NCBI GenBank assembly: GCA_024638915.1
Contig: JAHEJJ010000031.1
Span: forward strand, 1 to 37,713
Length of the DNA stretch: 37,713 bases
Source of the DNA: Robiginitalea sp.
Lineage (GTDB): Bacteria > Bacteroidota > Bacteroidia > Flavobacteriales > Flavobacteriaceae
Direction of reading: 5' to 3'
Below the pieces are notes generated by a model that was given only the letters and a program-made list of their open reading frames with translations, searched no databases and was not told where the DNA came from. The translations under genes and the position numbers were made by a program. Each line of letters opens with the position of its first letter. Positions within the stretch are counted from its first letter, which is position 1. Below are positions 37,623 through 37,713 of this stretch, one piece after another.

Positions 37623-37713
37623 ATGACAACACCCTTACATTCTTTTGAAAATTCCTGGGGAAACCAAAAACGAGCAGAGTCTTATTCAAAATTGGAGTTT
37701 CCCAATACTTACT
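37623..37713 (+). CDS. Probable class I SAM-dependent methyltransferase, N-terminal part
   Basis: Only the first 30 codons are in the window, and the frame stays open to the edge. The start MTTPLHSFENSWGNQKR is followed by AESYSKLEFPNTY. From memory, this resembles the N-terminal helix and lead-in (A.SY.KLEFP.TYY) of small class I methyltransferases, whose SAM-binding loop would lie beyond the window. The start follows the GTTAGGT element by 24 nt, as a gene cassette would. The assignment rests on a short segment. Confidence 0.45.
   Translation, partial: MTTPLHSFENSWGNQKRAESYSKLEFPNTY

Noticed and set aside
1-37713. CRISPR arrays, insertion sequences, defence islands, rRNA genes
   Set aside because: No regularly spaced repeats, transposase-like proteins, or known defence domains were seen anywhere in the window.

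Overview
The window is about 37.7 kb of a bacterial chromosome with roughly 40-45% G+C. It almost certainly comes from the Bacteroidota, family Flavobacteriaceae, probably a marine, carotenoid-pigmented member. This rests on TonB-dependent receptors with an N-terminal CarboxypepD_reg-like domain, a DUF3078 protein, a FeoB-associated Cys-rich peptide and a lycopene cyclase. Many genes also carry the Bacteroidota -7 promoter element TAnnTTTG, several with a TTG or TTTG 17-20 bp upstream, and I saw no clear Shine-Dalgarno sequences. Most of the window reads as ordinary core genome. The last ~1.7 kb, after a tRNA-Asn gene, looks like an accessory segment.

Layout. (1) 1-5.5 kb, envelope: the start of a porin-like gene, a small periplasmic repeat protein, an orphan CarboxypepD_reg-like protein, and an operon of a large TonB-dependent receptor with a beta-helix-like surface lipoprotein. 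(2) 5.7-9.4 kb, housekeeping: dGTPase, DUF3078 outer-membrane protein, tRNA adenosine deaminase, cold-shock protein and a small membrane protein. (3) 9.3-13 kb: aspartyl-tRNA synthetase followed by a CLC-type chloride transporter that lacks the usual gating glutamate. (4) 13-19.7 kb: a complete tripartite RND efflux operon, read tetR-tolC-adaptor-permease on the minus strand, with a 9-bp inverted repeat at the tetR promoter. (5) 19.9-22 kb: isoprenyl diphosphate synthase and a convergent lycopene beta-cyclase, both carotenoid steps. (6) 22-25.9 kb, metals: a TonB receptor divergent from a DtxR-family regulator that is followed 2 nt later by a ZIP transporter. Two inverted repeats cover the divergent promoters. 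(7) 25.9-27.6 kb: two tandem class I-like PPK2 polyphosphate kinases. (8) 27.8-30.4 kb: a secreted S9 peptidase and a DUF2141 protein. (9) 30.6-34.1 kb: feoA-feoB-Cys-rich peptide, whose genes overlap by one base (TGATG), plus a SCO1/SenC protein. (10) 34.2-35.9 kb: RseP-type site-2 protease and tRNA-Asn. (11) 35.9-37.7 kb: a hairpin-rich non-coding stretch, a tyrosine recombinase, a bulged hairpin followed by an integron-core-like heptamer, and the start of a probable methyltransferase gene.

Themes. Metal homeostasis recurs (DtxR, ZIP, TonB receptor, FeoAB, SCO). Phosphate may be a second theme (porin-like gene, paired PPK2 enzymes, 11-bp-phased GTTA elements upstream of envelope genes), but this is inference. 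No CRISPR array, IS element or recognisable defence system was found. The best candidates for something undescribed are the recombinase/hairpin/cassette-like end, the metal-regulator operators and the CLC protein with Leu at the gating position.
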